64,000 nt of DNA from assembly GCF_003206645.1 (NCBI RefSeq), contig NZ_PZJP01000008.1:169512-233511 (forward strand). Direction: 5' to 3'. Source of the DNA: Salinicola aestuarinus (GTDB lineage: Bacteria; Pseudomonadota; Gammaproteobacteria; Pseudomonadales; Halomonadaceae). Each line of letters begins with the position of its first letter. Within the stretch, counting starts at the first letter, position 1. The notes beneath the pieces are model-generated. The model had not been told where the DNA came from, did no database searches, and saw only the letters and a list, made by a program, of their open reading frames with translations. A program made the position numbers and the translations under genes. Positions 35,272 to 44,857 of the stretch are shown in pieces.

Positions 35272-36425
35272 TGCCTATGACTTCCTTACATCAATTGCTC
35301 GCTGTCCGCTTCGCGCATGCATCTCGACTCGCACAGGCTCTGGCACTGCTACTGGCGCTTGCCATGAGCGCTGGCGCCCAGGCTCAGCGAATTCAGGATC
35401 TCGCCGAGTTCTCCGGCGTTCGTGACAACCCGCTGGTGGGTTACGGTCTCGTTGTCGGGCTCGATGGCACAGGCGATCAGACGACTCAAGCGCCGTTTAC
35501 CGGGCAGAGCATCATCAACTTGCTCTCGCAGCTTGGCGTGACGATACCGCCCGGCACCAACATGCAGCTGCGTAACGTGGCGGCGGTCATGGTCACGGCG
35601 CAACTGCCCCCGTTCTCTCGGCAGGGTCAGGAGCTCGACGTCACCGTCTCGTCGGTGGGTAACGCCGATAGCCTGAGAGGCGGTACGTTGTTGATGTCGC
35701 CGCTCAAGGGCGCGGACGGGCGCGTGTACGCGCTGGCACAAGGTAATGTCTACGTCGGCGGGGTGGGTGCATCCGCGGCGGGAAGTAGCGTCGCGATCAA
35801 TCATCAAGCGGCAGGGCGAATTCCGAATGGCGGTATCGTCGAGCAGGAGGTGCCCATGAAGCTGGGCGACGTCGATGGATCTCTCGACCTGTTCCTCAAG
35901 CGTTCCGATTTCGAGAATGCTCGCCGCGTCGTGACCGCGATCAATCAGGAGTTCGGTGCCCCGGTCGCCGCCGCCCTGGACGGCCGCACTGTGAGACTCC
36001 AGATGCCGGCTGATGACAACTCTCGGGTCACCTTTCTGGCGCGGGTTCAAGGTATCGATGTCAACGCGGACCGCGGGCCCTCGAAAGTGATCATCAATTC
36101 GCGCACTGGCTCCATCGTGCTGTCGGATACCGTGACGCTGACGCGAGCGGCGGTCGCCCATGGCAACCTCTCTATCGTGATCGACTCCAACCCGCAGGTC
36201 AGCCAGCCAGGCGCATTCTCCGGTGGGGATACGGCCGTGGTGCCCGACGCCGATATCACCGTGCAGCAGGAAGGTGGTGCGTTGCAGGTTCTGCAAACCA
36301 GCGCCGATCTCATGGACGTGGTCAATGCGTTGAACGCACTCGGTGCATCGCCTCAGGACATGATGTCCATCCTGCAGGCACTCAAGTCTTCCGGCTCTCT
36401 CAACGCTGAACTGGAGATTATCTGA
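35271..36425 (+). CDS. flgI: FlgI, P-ring protein
   Basis: 384 aa. A Sec signal peptide (LALLLALAMSAGAQA) precedes the mature start QRIQDLAEFSGVRDNPLVGY, the highly conserved FlgI N-terminus. The C-terminal ALGASPQDMMSILQALKSSG is also typical. It builds the P ring in the peptidoglycan layer with help from FlgA. Its ends overlap flgH and flgJ by one base each. Confidence 0.97.
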   Translation: MPMTSLHQLLAVRFAHASRLAQALALLLALAMSAGAQAQRIQDLAEFSGVRDNPLVGYGLVVGLDGTGDQTTQAPFTGQSIINLLSQLGVTIPPGTNMQLRNVAAVMVTAQLPPFSRQGQELDVTVSSVGNADSLRGGTLLMSPLKGADGRVYALAQGNVYVGGVGASAAGSSVAINHQAAGRIPNGGIVEQEVPMKLGDVDGSLDLFLKRSDFENARRVVTAINQEFGAPVAAALDGRTVRLQMPADDNSRVTFLARVQGIDVNADRGPSKVIINSRTGSIVLSDTVTLTRAAVAHGNLSIVIDSNPQVSQPGAFSGGDTAVVPDADITVQQEGGALQVLQTSADLMDVVNALNALGASPQDMMSILQALKSSGSLNAELEII

Positions 36426-37564
36426 TGGCAATCGGTGGTGGCGCTTCGTCGATGGACCTGTCGTCGCAGTTCGCGTTCGACGTCAAGGGTATTCAGAAAC
36501 TGAAAGCCGGTGCTTCGCGGTCCGCTGAGGGTAGCCTCGAGGAAGCGGCGCGACAGTTCGAGGCCATCTTTCTGCAGACGATGCTCAAGAGTATGCGTGA
36601 TGCCTCGCCGCAGTCCGGGCTATTGCAGAGCCAGCAGCGCGACATGATGACGTCGATGCAGGATCAGCAGTGGGCCCAGCATCTTGCCGGCAAGGGCTTC
36701 GGCCTCGCCGAGCAGCTTGTCGCCCAGCTCGAAAGGAGCGGCCTGCCTGGCACGCAGCCATTGCCCAAGGCCAGTACCGGCGGAGACGATATTGCTGATC
36801 TCATCGCCGGTATTCCCCGCGGCGAGCCGAGACTGTTGCAGGACGGACTGCGCGTGCCCGGTAACGCCGCCGGCGAGTCACTGTTGAGCCGCCTTTCCAC
36901 TCAGGCTGACGCGACGGCCAAGCCAGGCGATGTCGCCGACGATGCAGAAACCGGACGTTCCTCTTTGGGTACGACGCTTGCGTCTCTTGCCGGCGACGCC
37001 GCGAAGTTTGCCGGTCGCGCCGCTCATGTTGCCGATTTTCTGACACAGTTGTCGGGCCCGGCGAAGCAGGCAGAAGCCGCTTCCGGCGTTCCTGCCGAGC
37101 TCATCCTGGCGCAGGCCGCGCTGGAGACTGGCTGGGGTCAACGCGAAATTCCGACGGCGAAGGGGGGCAACAGCCACAACCTCTTCGGCATTAAGGCCGG
37201 AAGCCACTGGGACGGACCGACGACGGCGGTCAATACGACCGAATACGTGTCGGGACGGCCGGTCAAGATGGTGGATAGCTTCCGAGTCTATGACTCCTAC
37301 GCCGATGCCTTCACCGATTACGCCAAGCTTATTGGTGACAATCCGCGTTACCGAGACGTCGTCGAGGCGAAGACGCCACAGGACGCCGCCGAAGCGATCC
37401 AGCGCGCGGGTTATGCGACCGACCCACGCTACGCCGAGAAGCTCGGCCAGATCATGCGGCAATTCGGCTCGTTGGACGGCGGGGGCGAGGATCTGGTCGT
37501 GGCTCAGAACGACCGGCCGGTCGATGCCTTTGCGCCGTCGCATTCCCCAACCACCATTTTTTAG
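36425..37564 (+). CDS. flgJ: FlgJ, rod cap and peptidoglycan hydrolase
   Basis: 379 aa, longer than Salmonella FlgJ (316) mainly through a low-complexity linker (about 115-215). The N-terminal rod-cap domain contains AARQFEAIFLQTMLKSMRD. The C-terminal GH73 glucosaminidase domain (about 220-360) contains LILAQAALETGWGQ, whose Glu is the expected catalytic acid, and NSHNLFGIKAG. It caps the rod and cuts peptidoglycan for rod passage. The dual-domain form is the beta/gammaproteobacterial type. Confidence 0.96.
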   Translation: MAIGGGASSMDLSSQFAFDVKGIQKLKAGASRSAEGSLEEAARQFEAIFLQTMLKSMRDASPQSGLLQSQQRDMMTSMQDQQWAQHLAGKGFGLAEQLVAQLERSGLPGTQPLPKASTGGDDIADLIAGIPRGEPRLLQDGLRVPGNAAGESLLSRLSTQADATAKPGDVADDAETGRSSLGTTLASLAGDAAKFAGRAAHVADFLTQLSGPAKQAEAASGVPAELILAQAALETGWGQREIPTAKGGNSHNLFGIKAGSHWDGPTTAVNTTEYVSGRPVKMVDSFRVYDSYADAFTDYAKLIGDNPRYRDVVEAKTPQDAAEAIQRAGYATDPRYAEKLGQIMRQFGSLDGGGEDLVVAQNDRPVDAFAPSHSPTTIF

Positions 37565-37667
37565 CGGCGGGACGCGCAACGGGTTGGGTCCAGCGTCAGC
37601 GCCATGCGAGATCGGATGCATGATGCCGCTACTTAACAAAACGTTTCGAAATCGGTGGCGTCAGGCG

Positions 37668-37694
37668 TCAAGTGCCGACAACTGTGGCCGATAT
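37668..37694 (+). promoter_or_regulatory. Sigma-28-type promoter of flgKL
   Basis: TCAAGTGC, 11 nt, GCCGATAT, 60 nt before the flgK ATG. It gives flgKL a late-class promoter separate from flgB-J, as in enterics. Confidence 0.75.
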
Positions 37695-37754
37695 AAAGAA
37701 TCAACTCCGTAATCACACCGCCAGGCAGACGATGGCGACAAATGGGAACTCGGT

Positions 37755-39380
37755 ATGAGCCTGTATTCGATCGGTCTCAGTGGTCTAAACGCTGCCCAGT
37801 CGGCGCTATCCAACACCAGCAACAACATCAGCAATGTCTATACCGAAGGCTACAACCGCCAGCTGATTCAGCTTGGGGAAAGTAGTTCCGGCGGTTCGAT
37901 GGGGTCTGGAGTCAGCGTCGACGGCATCCAGCGGCAGTACAATTCCTATATCGGCACGCAGCTCAATCAGGCCAACAGTCGGCAGTCTGCACTTGAGACC
38001 TACAGTCAGCAGATCAGTCAGATAGATGACTTGCTGGCTGACAGTGACTCGGGTCTCAACACGCTGATGCAGGATTTTTTCTCGAGCGTCGAAGATCTCA
38101 CCGGCTCGCCGTCGGATCCCGCTGCGCGAGAGGGGATGCTGGGCACCTCGCAAAGCATGGTGGCACAGTTCCGTGCTTACGATACCTACATCAATGACAT
38201 GCGTGACGGTTTGAATGGCCAAATCGATGGCGCCGTCTCCAGTCTCAATGATCTGAGCAGTCAAATCGCCGGCCTCAACAAAGAGATCGGCTTTGCGCGA
38301 GCCAAGACCGGTGAAGAGCCGAACGCGCTGCTGGATCAGCGCGATAAACTCGTTAGCCAGCTCAACGATATCGCCGACGTGAGAGTCACCGTGCAGGACG
38401 GCTCAAATTACCAGGTGTCTCTCAGCAACGGTCTGCCCCTTGTGGCGGGTAGCAAGTCCTTTGAACTCGCCGCCAGAGAGAATAGTGCGGATCCGGCCAA
38501 TTTGACGATCTCCTATCGCGATGGCAGCGGTAATCTGACCCCAATCAACGATTCGGTCATCAAAGGGGGCGAGATCGGAGGCATGCTGAGCTTCCGCAAT
38601 GAGACGCTGGATCGCGTCCAGAACCAGTTGGGTCAGCTTGCCGTGTCGCTGGCCGGTAGCTTCAACGAGCAGCATGAGCAGGGCGTCGATTTAGAAGGTC
38701 GCGAGGGAGAAGCCTACTTCGAGCTGGGAAACCCGACCGTCTTCACCAATCGTCAGAATGCGGGTGACGCGTCTTTCAGCGCGCGTTTCGATGATCCCAG
38801 TGCGGTGACCGCGGACGATTATCGTCTGACGTCCCAGGGCGGCGGCAGCTTCCAGCTTGAGAACTTGACGAGTGGTGAGAGCTCCACGATCACCGCGACT
38901 GACGGCAAGTTAACGTTCGGCGGCGTCGAGCTGACGTTGAACGGCACGCCCGCACAGAATGATACCTTCCTGGTACAGCCGACCCGCAACGCGGCCAAGG
39001 GCCTCGATGTCGCGCTGACAGACACCAGCAAGATTGCGGCGGCGGGGGGTGACAACGGCGGTGTCGGTGATAACCGTAACGCCCTGGCACTTCTTGACCT
39101 GCAGAACCAGAAGCTGGTGGGCGGTAAGGCATCGTTCAGCGGGGGCTTTGCTTCGATGGTGAGTGGCGTCGGTAATCGATCGTCGATTACCGATGCCAAC
39201 CTTGCGACGCAGACGGGTCTCAGTGAGCAGCTTTATACTTATCAGCAGGCTGACTCGGGGGTTAACCTCGACGAAGAGTACGCGAACCTGATGCGTTATC
39301 AGCAGTATTTTACCGCCAATGCCAAGGTGATCGAGGCAGGTACCTCCGTTTTAGACACCATTCTCGGAATACGCTCGTAA
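37755..39380 (+). CDS. flgK: FlgK, first hook-filament junction protein
   Basis: 541 aa. The N-terminal SLYSIGLSGLNAAQSALSN with NNISNVYTEGYNRQ and the C-terminal VNLDEEYANLMRYQQYFTAN are the two conserved arms. The middle contains EEPNALLDQRDKLVSQLN. It connects the hook to FlgL and is secreted with chaperone FlgN. It is the first gene of a two-gene late operon with flgL, 190 bp after flgJ. Confidence 0.97.
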   Translation: MSLYSIGLSGLNAAQSALSNTSNNISNVYTEGYNRQLIQLGESSSGGSMGSGVSVDGIQRQYNSYIGTQLNQANSRQSALETYSQQISQIDDLLADSDSGLNTLMQDFFSSVEDLTGSPSDPAAREGMLGTSQSMVAQFRAYDTYINDMRDGLNGQIDGAVSSLNDLSSQIAGLNKEIGFARAKTGEEPNALLDQRDKLVSQLNDIADVRVTVQDGSNYQVSLSNGLPLVAGSKSFELAARENSADPANLTISYRDGSGNLTPINDSVIKGGEIGGMLSFRNETLDRVQNQLGQLAVSLAGSFNEQHEQGVDLEGREGEAYFELGNPTVFTNRQNAGDASFSARFDDPSAVTADDYRLTSQGGGSFQLENLTSGESSTITATDGKLTFGGVELTLNGTPAQNDTFLVQPTRNAAKGLDVALTDTSKIAAAGGDNGGVGDNRNALALLDLQNQKLVGGKASFSGGFASMVSGVGNRSSITDANLATQTGLSEQLYTYQQADSGVNLDEEYANLMRYQQYFTANAKVIEAGTSVLDTILGIRS

Positions 39381-39466
39381 GCGCTGTTCCCGTGTTTTGT
39401 GCTTGCAGTGGCCGTTGGCCACTGTGAACCCGTTTTTAGCGGCCATCGGCCAGCCAGGAGATCACC

Positions 39467-40678
39467 ATGCGCGTTAGCACGGTCGTGATGTTCGAGCGAA
39501 GTGTCAGCTCGATGAACCGCCAGCAGGGCGAGTTCATGAAAGTCGGTGAGCAGCTCGCCGCGGGTAAGCGGGTCATTCGCCCCTCGGACGATCCACAGGC
39601 TGCCGCCCGTGCCGTGGGCGTGTCGCAGTCGATTGCCGCCAATTCGCAGCACTCGGATAGCCGTGTGACTGCGCGCAATGCCTTGAGCCAGGAGGAGAGC
39701 GTGCTCAACAGCACGACGGATTCGCTCTCCCGCGCCAAGGAGCTTCTGGTCCAGGCAGGTAACGGCACGCTGAATGATTCGGCGCGTCAATCGCTTGCCA
39801 CCGAACTTCGCGGTGTTTACGAGTCGATGATCGGTCAGGCCAACTCCGCTGATGGCGCCGGCAACTACATCTTTGGTGGCTATCAGGATGGGGCGGCACC
39901 GTTCACCCGTAACGCAACAGGCAACGTCGAATACGCGGGCGGTGACCAAAGTCGCCAGCAGAAGGTCGACTCTTCACGCCTCATGGAAGTCGGCAATACG
40001 GGGCAGGATATTTTCCAGAGGGTGGCTCCCGGCGCGGGCTACGTCGCCTCCGCAGGCACTGGCAATGCCGGCACGACAACCTTCTCCGGACCCCAGATCG
40101 CTGACACCGCCGAAGACGGTTATGGTGACGCGTTCAGCGTCCAGTTCACGGCAGGCGATCCTCGTGGTTATACCGTTACCAACGAAACCACTGGGCAAGA
40201 AGTTGACGCCGGCGATTACGAAAGCGGTCAGACGCTTGAATTCGGCGGTCTCCGGCTAACGTTGAGAGGCGAGCCCGAGCCCGGCGATCGTTTCGATATG
40301 GCCAAGGCACAAGATCGTGACCCTGATATTTTCAAGTCCTTCGAGGATATGCTCGCGGTACTGGAGAAGCCGATCGAGTCTTCACAGGACCAGGCTGCTT
40401 ACTCCAACCTGCTGTCGACGACCAGTCGCGAGATGGATAACGCCCTCGACAACGTGCTCACGGTGCGGGCTTCGGTCGGCGCGCGGCTCAACGAACTCGA
40501 CACGCTCGACAGCGTTGGCAGTGATCGCGCCCTCAGCTATACCCAGACCAAGAGTAACCTTGTCGATCTGGACTACAACGCGGCCATTTCGGACTACGTA
40601 CTGAGCCAGGTGGGTCTGCAAGCGGCACAGAAATCGTTCTCCAACCTGCAGGGCACATCGCTGTTCGACATGATCTGA
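39467..40678 (+). CDS. flgL: FlgL, second hook-filament junction protein
   Basis: 403 aa. The start MRVSTVVMFERSVSSMNRQQ is followed by LAAGKRVIRPSDDPQAAARA, the FlgL version of the flagellin D0/D1 motif. The C-terminal helix is LSQVGLQAAQKSFSNLQG. It joins FlgK to the flagellin filament. It is followed by a clear terminator at 40710-40737 and is convergent with fliR. Confidence 0.97.
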   Translation: MRVSTVVMFERSVSSMNRQQGEFMKVGEQLAAGKRVIRPSDDPQAAARAVGVSQSIAANSQHSDSRVTARNALSQEESVLNSTTDSLSRAKELLVQAGNGTLNDSARQSLATELRGVYESMIGQANSADGAGNYIFGGYQDGAAPFTRNATGNVEYAGGDQSRQQKVDSSRLMEVGNTGQDIFQRVAPGAGYVASAGTGNAGTTTFSGPQIADTAEDGYGDAFSVQFTAGDPRGYTVTNETTGQEVDAGDYESGQTLEFGGLRLTLRGEPEPGDRFDMAKAQDRDPDIFKSFEDMLAVLEKPIESSQDQAAYSNLLSTTSREMDNALDNVLTVRASVGARLNELDTLDSVGSDRALSYTQTKSNLVDLDYNAAISDYVLSQVGLQAAQKSFSNLQGTSLFDMI

Positions 40679-40709
40679 CTGTGTGGGAAGACAGGATTCT
40701 GTAACGCCA

Positions 40710-40737
40710 GCGCCCGAGTCAGCAATGACTCGGGCGC
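40710..40737 (+). terminator. Rho-independent terminator after flgL
   Basis: A 12-bp stem GCGCCCGAGTCA with loop GCAA, 31 nt past the flgL stop. TTCACGTT follows, so the T-tract is short. Confidence 0.8.
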
Positions 40738-40885
40738 TTCACGTTGACGCCTAGCGATAGTCAGGTTAGTCGTCGGCACGATCGACCCAGGTGCCATATC
40801 GATACAAGAGCGTTGGCGTGGAAAATCGACCGATAGGGGCAGGTTCGGTTCTATCGAGGGTAGCCTCAGGCTACGTCTGAAGAGG

Positions 40886-41680
40886 CTAGCCGGCCGTGCT
40901 GGCCATCTGCTCGATCAGGCCCTGCATGAAACGAAGATTCTGATCGAAGAGGTCGCCGAGAAAGCTGCCCAGGCGCGGCATCATCACGGTCATCAGGACG
41001 AGTCCGGATGTCAGCGTGATGGGAAAGCCGACCGAGAAGATCGATAGCTGAGGAGAGGCGCGGTTGAGAATGCCCAGCGACAGGTTAATCATCAGAAGGG
41101 CGGTGATGACGGGTATCGCAAACAGCAGTCCGGCACTGAAGATCGTGCCGCCCCAGCGCACGAGCGTCTCGGCAAAGCTGGCATCAATCGACACCAGCCC
41201 CACGGGCAGGGCTTGGAACGTCCAGGCGAGAATCTCGATGGAAATCAGGTGCCCATTGAGTGCCAGGAACATCAACAGGGTGATCATTTCCAGGAATCGC
41301 GACAGCACCATGGTGTTGGCGCCCGAGTCGGGCGTGTAGAAGCTCGCGAATCCTAGCCCCATCTGCATGCTGATGAATTCGCCAGCGGTCTGGATCACGG
41401 CGATCATGATGCGCAGCACCAGTCCCATCGCGATGCCAATCAGTAGCTGCTGCAGCGTCAGGGCAACACTCTCCAGCGAGAACAGCGGAATATCGGGCAT
41501 CGGGGGGAGCGTCGGGGCGATCGCGATCGTCATGGCGACGCCAAAGAGCAGCTTGAACTGGCGTGGCAGACTGGACCAACCCCACAGGGGAGAAGCCATC
41601 AGAAATGCCAGAATTCTCAGTAGGGGCCACCAAAGCAGTTGAATCCAGCTCTGCCACTGAGCGCTGGTGATGTCGATCAT
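40886..41680 (-). CDS. fliR: FliR, flagellar export gate protein
   Basis: 264 aa, about six membrane helices. Family segments include LPRQFKLLFGVAMTIAIAP, EFISMQMGLGFASFYTPDSG and the C-terminal cytoplasmic-side helix. With FliP and FliQ it forms the secretion gate inside the MS ring. Last gene of fliLMNOPQR; 61-bp gap from fliQ. Confidence 0.95.
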   Translation of the reverse strand: MIDITSAQWQSWIQLLWWPLLRILAFLMASPLWGWSSLPRQFKLLFGVAMTIAIAPTLPPMPDIPLFSLESVALTLQQLLIGIAMGLVLRIMIAVIQTAGEFISMQMGLGFASFYTPDSGANTMVLSRFLEMITLLMFLALNGHLISIEILAWTFQALPVGLVSIDASFAETLVRWGGTIFSAGLLFAIPVITALLMINLSLGILNRASPQLSIFSVGFPITLTSGLVLMTVMMPRLGSFLGDLFDQNLRFMQGLIEQMASTAG

Positions 41681-41741
41681 CGCAGAAAGGGCCTCGAAGC
41701 CGACGGTCTAGGGAGCGCCATCGCCTGTCTCACCAGCGTCA

Positions 41742-42011
41742 TCAGCCGACGAACTGCGGAATGCTCGTCAACAGCTCGACGGTGAAATTGGTGATCAGCT
41801 GAATCAGCCAGGCACCGGACAGAATCAGCATGCCGAACACGCCCAGAATCTTGGGGATGAAAGACAGCGTCATCTCGTTGATCTGTGTGGCCGCCTGAAA
41901 AAGACTGACCAGAAGACCGATCAGAAGGGCGGTCAGCAGCAGAGGCGCGGCCATCAGCAGCACCAGCTTCATGCCTTGGTAGGCAAGACTCATCACTGTC
42001 TCGGGGGACAT
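41742..42011 (-). CDS. fliQ: FliQ, flagellar export gate protein
   Basis: 89 aa with two membrane helices and the motif SLFQAATQINEMTLSFIPK, near-invariant in the FliQ/SctS family. Part of the FliPQR gate. It starts 48 bp after fliP. Confidence 0.96.
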   Translation of the reverse strand: MSPETVMSLAYQGMKLVLLMAAPLLLTALLIGLLVSLFQAATQINEMTLSFIPKILGVFGMLILSGAWLIQLITNFTVELLTSIPQFVG

Positions 42012-42059
42012 GGTTCACTCCCTGGGCCGCGGCGCGGCATCGACGAACCCGTGGCGGGT

Positions 42060-42821
42060 TCAGCCCATATAGAAACTCTGTGTCAGCGAGCCAATCAGCA
42101 ACTGCCAACCGTCAACCAACACGAAGAGCATAAGCTTGAACGGCAGCGAGATCGTTGCCGGTGGGACCATCATCATCCCCAGTGCCATCAATGTGCTCGC
42201 GACCACCAAATCGATGATCAGGAACGGGACGAAAATGGAGAAGCCAATCTGAAAGGCCGTCTTCAGTTCGCTGGTGGCGTAGGCGGGGATCAGAATGCGC
42301 ATCGGAATGTCTGCCGGGCCCTGCATCTCGCCAACCTCGGCAATCCGCGCGAACATCGCCAGATCCGCTTCTCGCGTCTGGGCGATCATAAATTCGCGCA
42401 GCGGCTGACTCCCTCGCTCGACCGCCACTTCCAGCGAGATCTCATCCGCCGAGAAGGGCTGCCAGGCTTCTTCGTAGATGCGATCGAGCACCGGCGACAT
42501 GACGAAGAAAGTCAGAAATAGTGCCAGCCCGAGCAGGACCTGTGTGGGGGGAGCCGAGGGTGTGCTCATCGCGGTGCGCAGAAGGCCCAGAACGATGATG
42601 ATGCGGGTGAAGCAGGTCATCATCAGCAGCATTGCCGGGAGAAAGGCCAGAGACGACAGGAAAAGCAGCGTCTGCAGGCTCAGCGACCACTGCTGGCCAC
42701 CGTCAGCCGTCGGCTCGCTGACGATACCCGGTAGCGCCTGGGCGAGGGCGGGTTCGCTGATCGCTAAGCCACCGATGATGAGTGCAACAGCCCCCAACAG
42801 CATGCGGAAACCGAACTTCAT
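42060..42821 (-). CDS. fliP: FliP, flagellar export gate protein
   Basis: 253 aa. An N-terminal signal peptide ([12 protein letters not shown] cleavage area) is followed by [35 protein letters not shown] and the C-terminal [20 protein letters not shown]. Core of the export gate. Its ATG overlaps the fliO stop by 4 nt. Confidence 0.97.
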   Translation of the reverse strand: MKFGFRMLLGAVALIIGGLAISEPALAQALPGIVSEPTADGGQQWSLSLQTLLFLSSLAFLPAMLLMMTCFTRIIIVLGLLRTAMSTPSAPPTQVLLGLALFLTFFVMSPVLDRIYEEAWQPFSADEISLEVAVERGSQPLREFMIAQTREADLAMFARIAEVGEMQGPADIPMRILIPAYATSELKTAFQIGFSIFVPFLIIDLVVASTLMALGMMMVPPATISLPFKLMLFVLVDGWQLLIGSLTQSFYMG

Positions 42822-43288
42822 GAAGACTTCTCATCTGGACGGGAAGTGGGCGTCGTAGGACGGCGTTCGGCGTCATCCACCGGAGAGCGTCGGGCAGCGG
42901 GCGTTAGATTATGCTTCATCGCCTGGCGTAGCCGCTGTGAAAAGCTGCCTGAAAGCGCGGGATCGTCGCTTGCGCCACCCGGTGGTATGGCAGGCGGGTC
43001 CATGCTGTCCAGTCTTGTGACCTGACCGCCGCCAACCCCCAGCACTAGCCAGCGGTCTTCGACCTCCACAATGACCACGCGTTCACGCTGGCCAACGGGG
43101 GTGCTGGCAACAACCCGTAAGTGTTGACTGCCGGCGCGACGGTTGGGGCCCACGCGCTTGAGGAGCCAAGCGCAGAGCAGGATGATGCCGACCACGACCG
43201 CCAGTGAGAGCGCGGTCTTGCCGAGAGCCATCAGACTCATGGCCTCACCGCCGCTGCCAATGCCGGTCGAAGGGATGTCGTCGTTCAT
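42818..43288 (-). CDS. fliO: FliO, export-gate assembly protein
   Basis: 156 aa. A short periplasmic N-terminus, one membrane helix ([16 protein letters not shown]), then a small cytoplasmic domain with [20 protein letters not shown], typical of FliO. It helps FliP assemble. Overlaps of 4 nt on both sides. Confidence 0.92.
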   Translation of the reverse strand: MNDDIPSTGIGSGGEAMSLMALGKTALSLAVVVGIILLCAWLLKRVGPNRRAGSQHLRVVASTPVGQRERVVIVEVEDRWLVLGVGGGQVTRLDSMDPPAIPPGGASDDPALSGSFSQRLRQAMKHNLTPAARRSPVDDAERRPTTPTSRPDEKSS

Positions 43289-43821
43289 CGATTGAGTTTC
43301 TGCACGCGTTCTGACGGGGTGATGATTTCCGTAACGCGGATACCGTATTTATCTTCCACCACGACCACTTCACCCTGGGCGATGAGATAACCGTTGATCA
43401 GGATATCCATTGGCTCACCTGCCAGCCCGTCGAGCTCGACCACGGAACCCTGAGCCAGCTCCAGGAGCTGTTTGATGGTGATTCTGGTACGCCCGAGTTC
43501 AACCGAGAGCTTTACCGGAATGTCCATGATCATGTTCAGGTCGCGGGTTTGACCCGAGTCGCTTCCCTCGTCAAACGAGGGGAAGACCCCAGCATCCGCG
43601 GCAGCCGGCGTCGCCTGCCGGGCCGGTGCTTCAGGCTTCGCGGCCGGGGCACGTGCCGGCTCCGGTGCTGGCGCTGGAGCTGGCGTCGGTTCGGGCTCGG
43701 GCTCCGGTTCGCTTGTCACGCCCTGCTCGGCCATCGCCGCGGCCCACAGATCGTCGGGATCCGGGTTGGCCGACTGCGCGGCATCGTCAGACTGAGAGGT
43801 GGGTTTGTTGTCGTCACTCAT
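43285..43821 (-). CDS. fliN: FliN, motor switch protein with long linker
   Basis: 178 aa. The C-terminal SpoA domain (about 95-175) contains DIPVKLSVELGRTRITI and ILINGYLIAQGEVVVVEDKY. It is preceded by an acidic and Pro/Ala-rich tail (about 1-90) with an EPEPEPTPAPAPAPEP stretch. The tail is longer than the enterobacterial form (137 aa in total). FliN forms the C-ring base with FliM and docks FliH. Overlaps fliM by 8 nt. Confidence 0.95.
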   Translation of the reverse strand: MSDDNKPTSQSDDAAQSANPDPDDLWAAAMAEQGVTSEPEPEPEPTPAPAPAPEPARAPAAKPEAPARQATPAAADAGVFPSFDEGSDSGQTRDLNMIMDIPVKLSVELGRTRITIKQLLELAQGSVVELDGLAGEPMDILINGYLIAQGEVVVVEDKYGIRVTEIITPSERVQKLNR

Positions 43822-44839
43822 TATCGAAGTCCTTCATGGCGGAGTACGTACCATGGTCGATGAGATGCTTGACACGCAGTGCGCGGTGGCTCTGACGTGT
43901 GCCGTATTCGCAGGCCATGACAGGCACACCGTCGACGCGAACGTCGATGGTGCGCGGTAGCTCAATGGGGAGAATGTCACCGACGTTCAGCGACAGCACG
44001 TCACTGATACTCGACTTGATCTCGGCAAAATCGGCGATCAGCTCGACCTCTGTCTGCCGAATCTCGCCGGCCATGCGCGCCTCCCACTGAGTGTCTTCGC
44101 TGTCGTGCACGCCGATCGGGCTGGAGAGCACGTCGCGGATCGGCTCGATCATCGAAAACGGAATGCAGATGTTGAATTCGCTCGCCAGGTTGCCCACTTC
44201 CAGGTGGAAGGTGCTGTTCACCACGATCTCGTTGGGCGAGTTGGTGATGTTGGCGAAGCGCACTTGCATCTCAGAGCGCATGAAGTCGATTTCAACCGGA
44301 TAAACCGACTTCCAGGCGTCGCTGTAACCCTCGAGCGCCAGCGACAGCAGCCGCTGGATGATTCGTTGCTCTGTCGCCGTGAACTCACGGCCGTCCGACT
44401 TGGTCAGAAATCGTCCGTCACCACCGAAGAGGTTGTCGACGACCATGAAGACCAGGCTCGGCGGGAATACCAGCAGCGCGGTGCCCTTCAACGGTTTCAT
44501 GCTGATCAGGTTGAGGTTCGTCGGCACCGGAAGATTGCGCGCGAATTCGCTATAACTCTGATAGCGCACGCCGCCGACGGTGATGTCGGCGCTGCGGCGA
44601 ATCAGGTTGAACAGGGCGACTCGGAAAAGCCTAGCGAAACGCTCGTTGATGATATCGAGCGTCTGCATCCGTTCCCGAATGACCCGGCGCTGATTGGCGG
44701 GGTCGAATGCGCGCGTCTTGCGTTCGTCGCCGGCCGGTCCGCCGGACTGGCCGCCGCTCGATGCCGCGTCCTCGTCGCCGCTGACGCCATTGAGCAGGGC
44801 GTCGATCTCTTCCTGCGACAGCAAATCGTCTTGAGACAT
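43814..44839 (-). CDS. fliM: FliM, motor switch protein binding CheY-P
   Basis: 341 aa. The N-terminal CheY-P-binding peptide DDLLSQEEIDALLNG is intact. The middle CheC-like domain follows, with the C-terminal SpoA domain (EIKSSISDVLSLNVGDILPI). It is part of the C ring and sets rotation direction. It lies 18 bp after fliL. Confidence 0.97.
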   Translation of the reverse strand: MSQDDLLSQEEIDALLNGVSGDEDAASSGGQSGGPAGDERKTRAFDPANQRRVIRERMQTLDIINERFARLFRVALFNLIRRSADITVGGVRYQSYSEFARNLPVPTNLNLISMKPLKGTALLVFPPSLVFMVVDNLFGGDGRFLTKSDGREFTATEQRIIQRLLSLALEGYSDAWKSVYPVEIDFMRSEMQVRFANITNSPNEIVVNSTFHLEVGNLASEFNICIPFSMIEPIRDVLSSPIGVHDSEDTQWEARMAGEIRQTEVELIADFAEIKSSISDVLSLNVGDILPIELPRTIDVRVDGVPVMACEYGTRQSHRALRVKHLIDHGTYSAMKDFDNE

Positions 44840-44857
44840 GGTCGGTAGGGGCGCCAG

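Noticed and set aside
35349-36431. Long frame opposite flgI (360 codons)
   Set aside because: Antisense shadow; the plus-strand product is a textbook FlgI.
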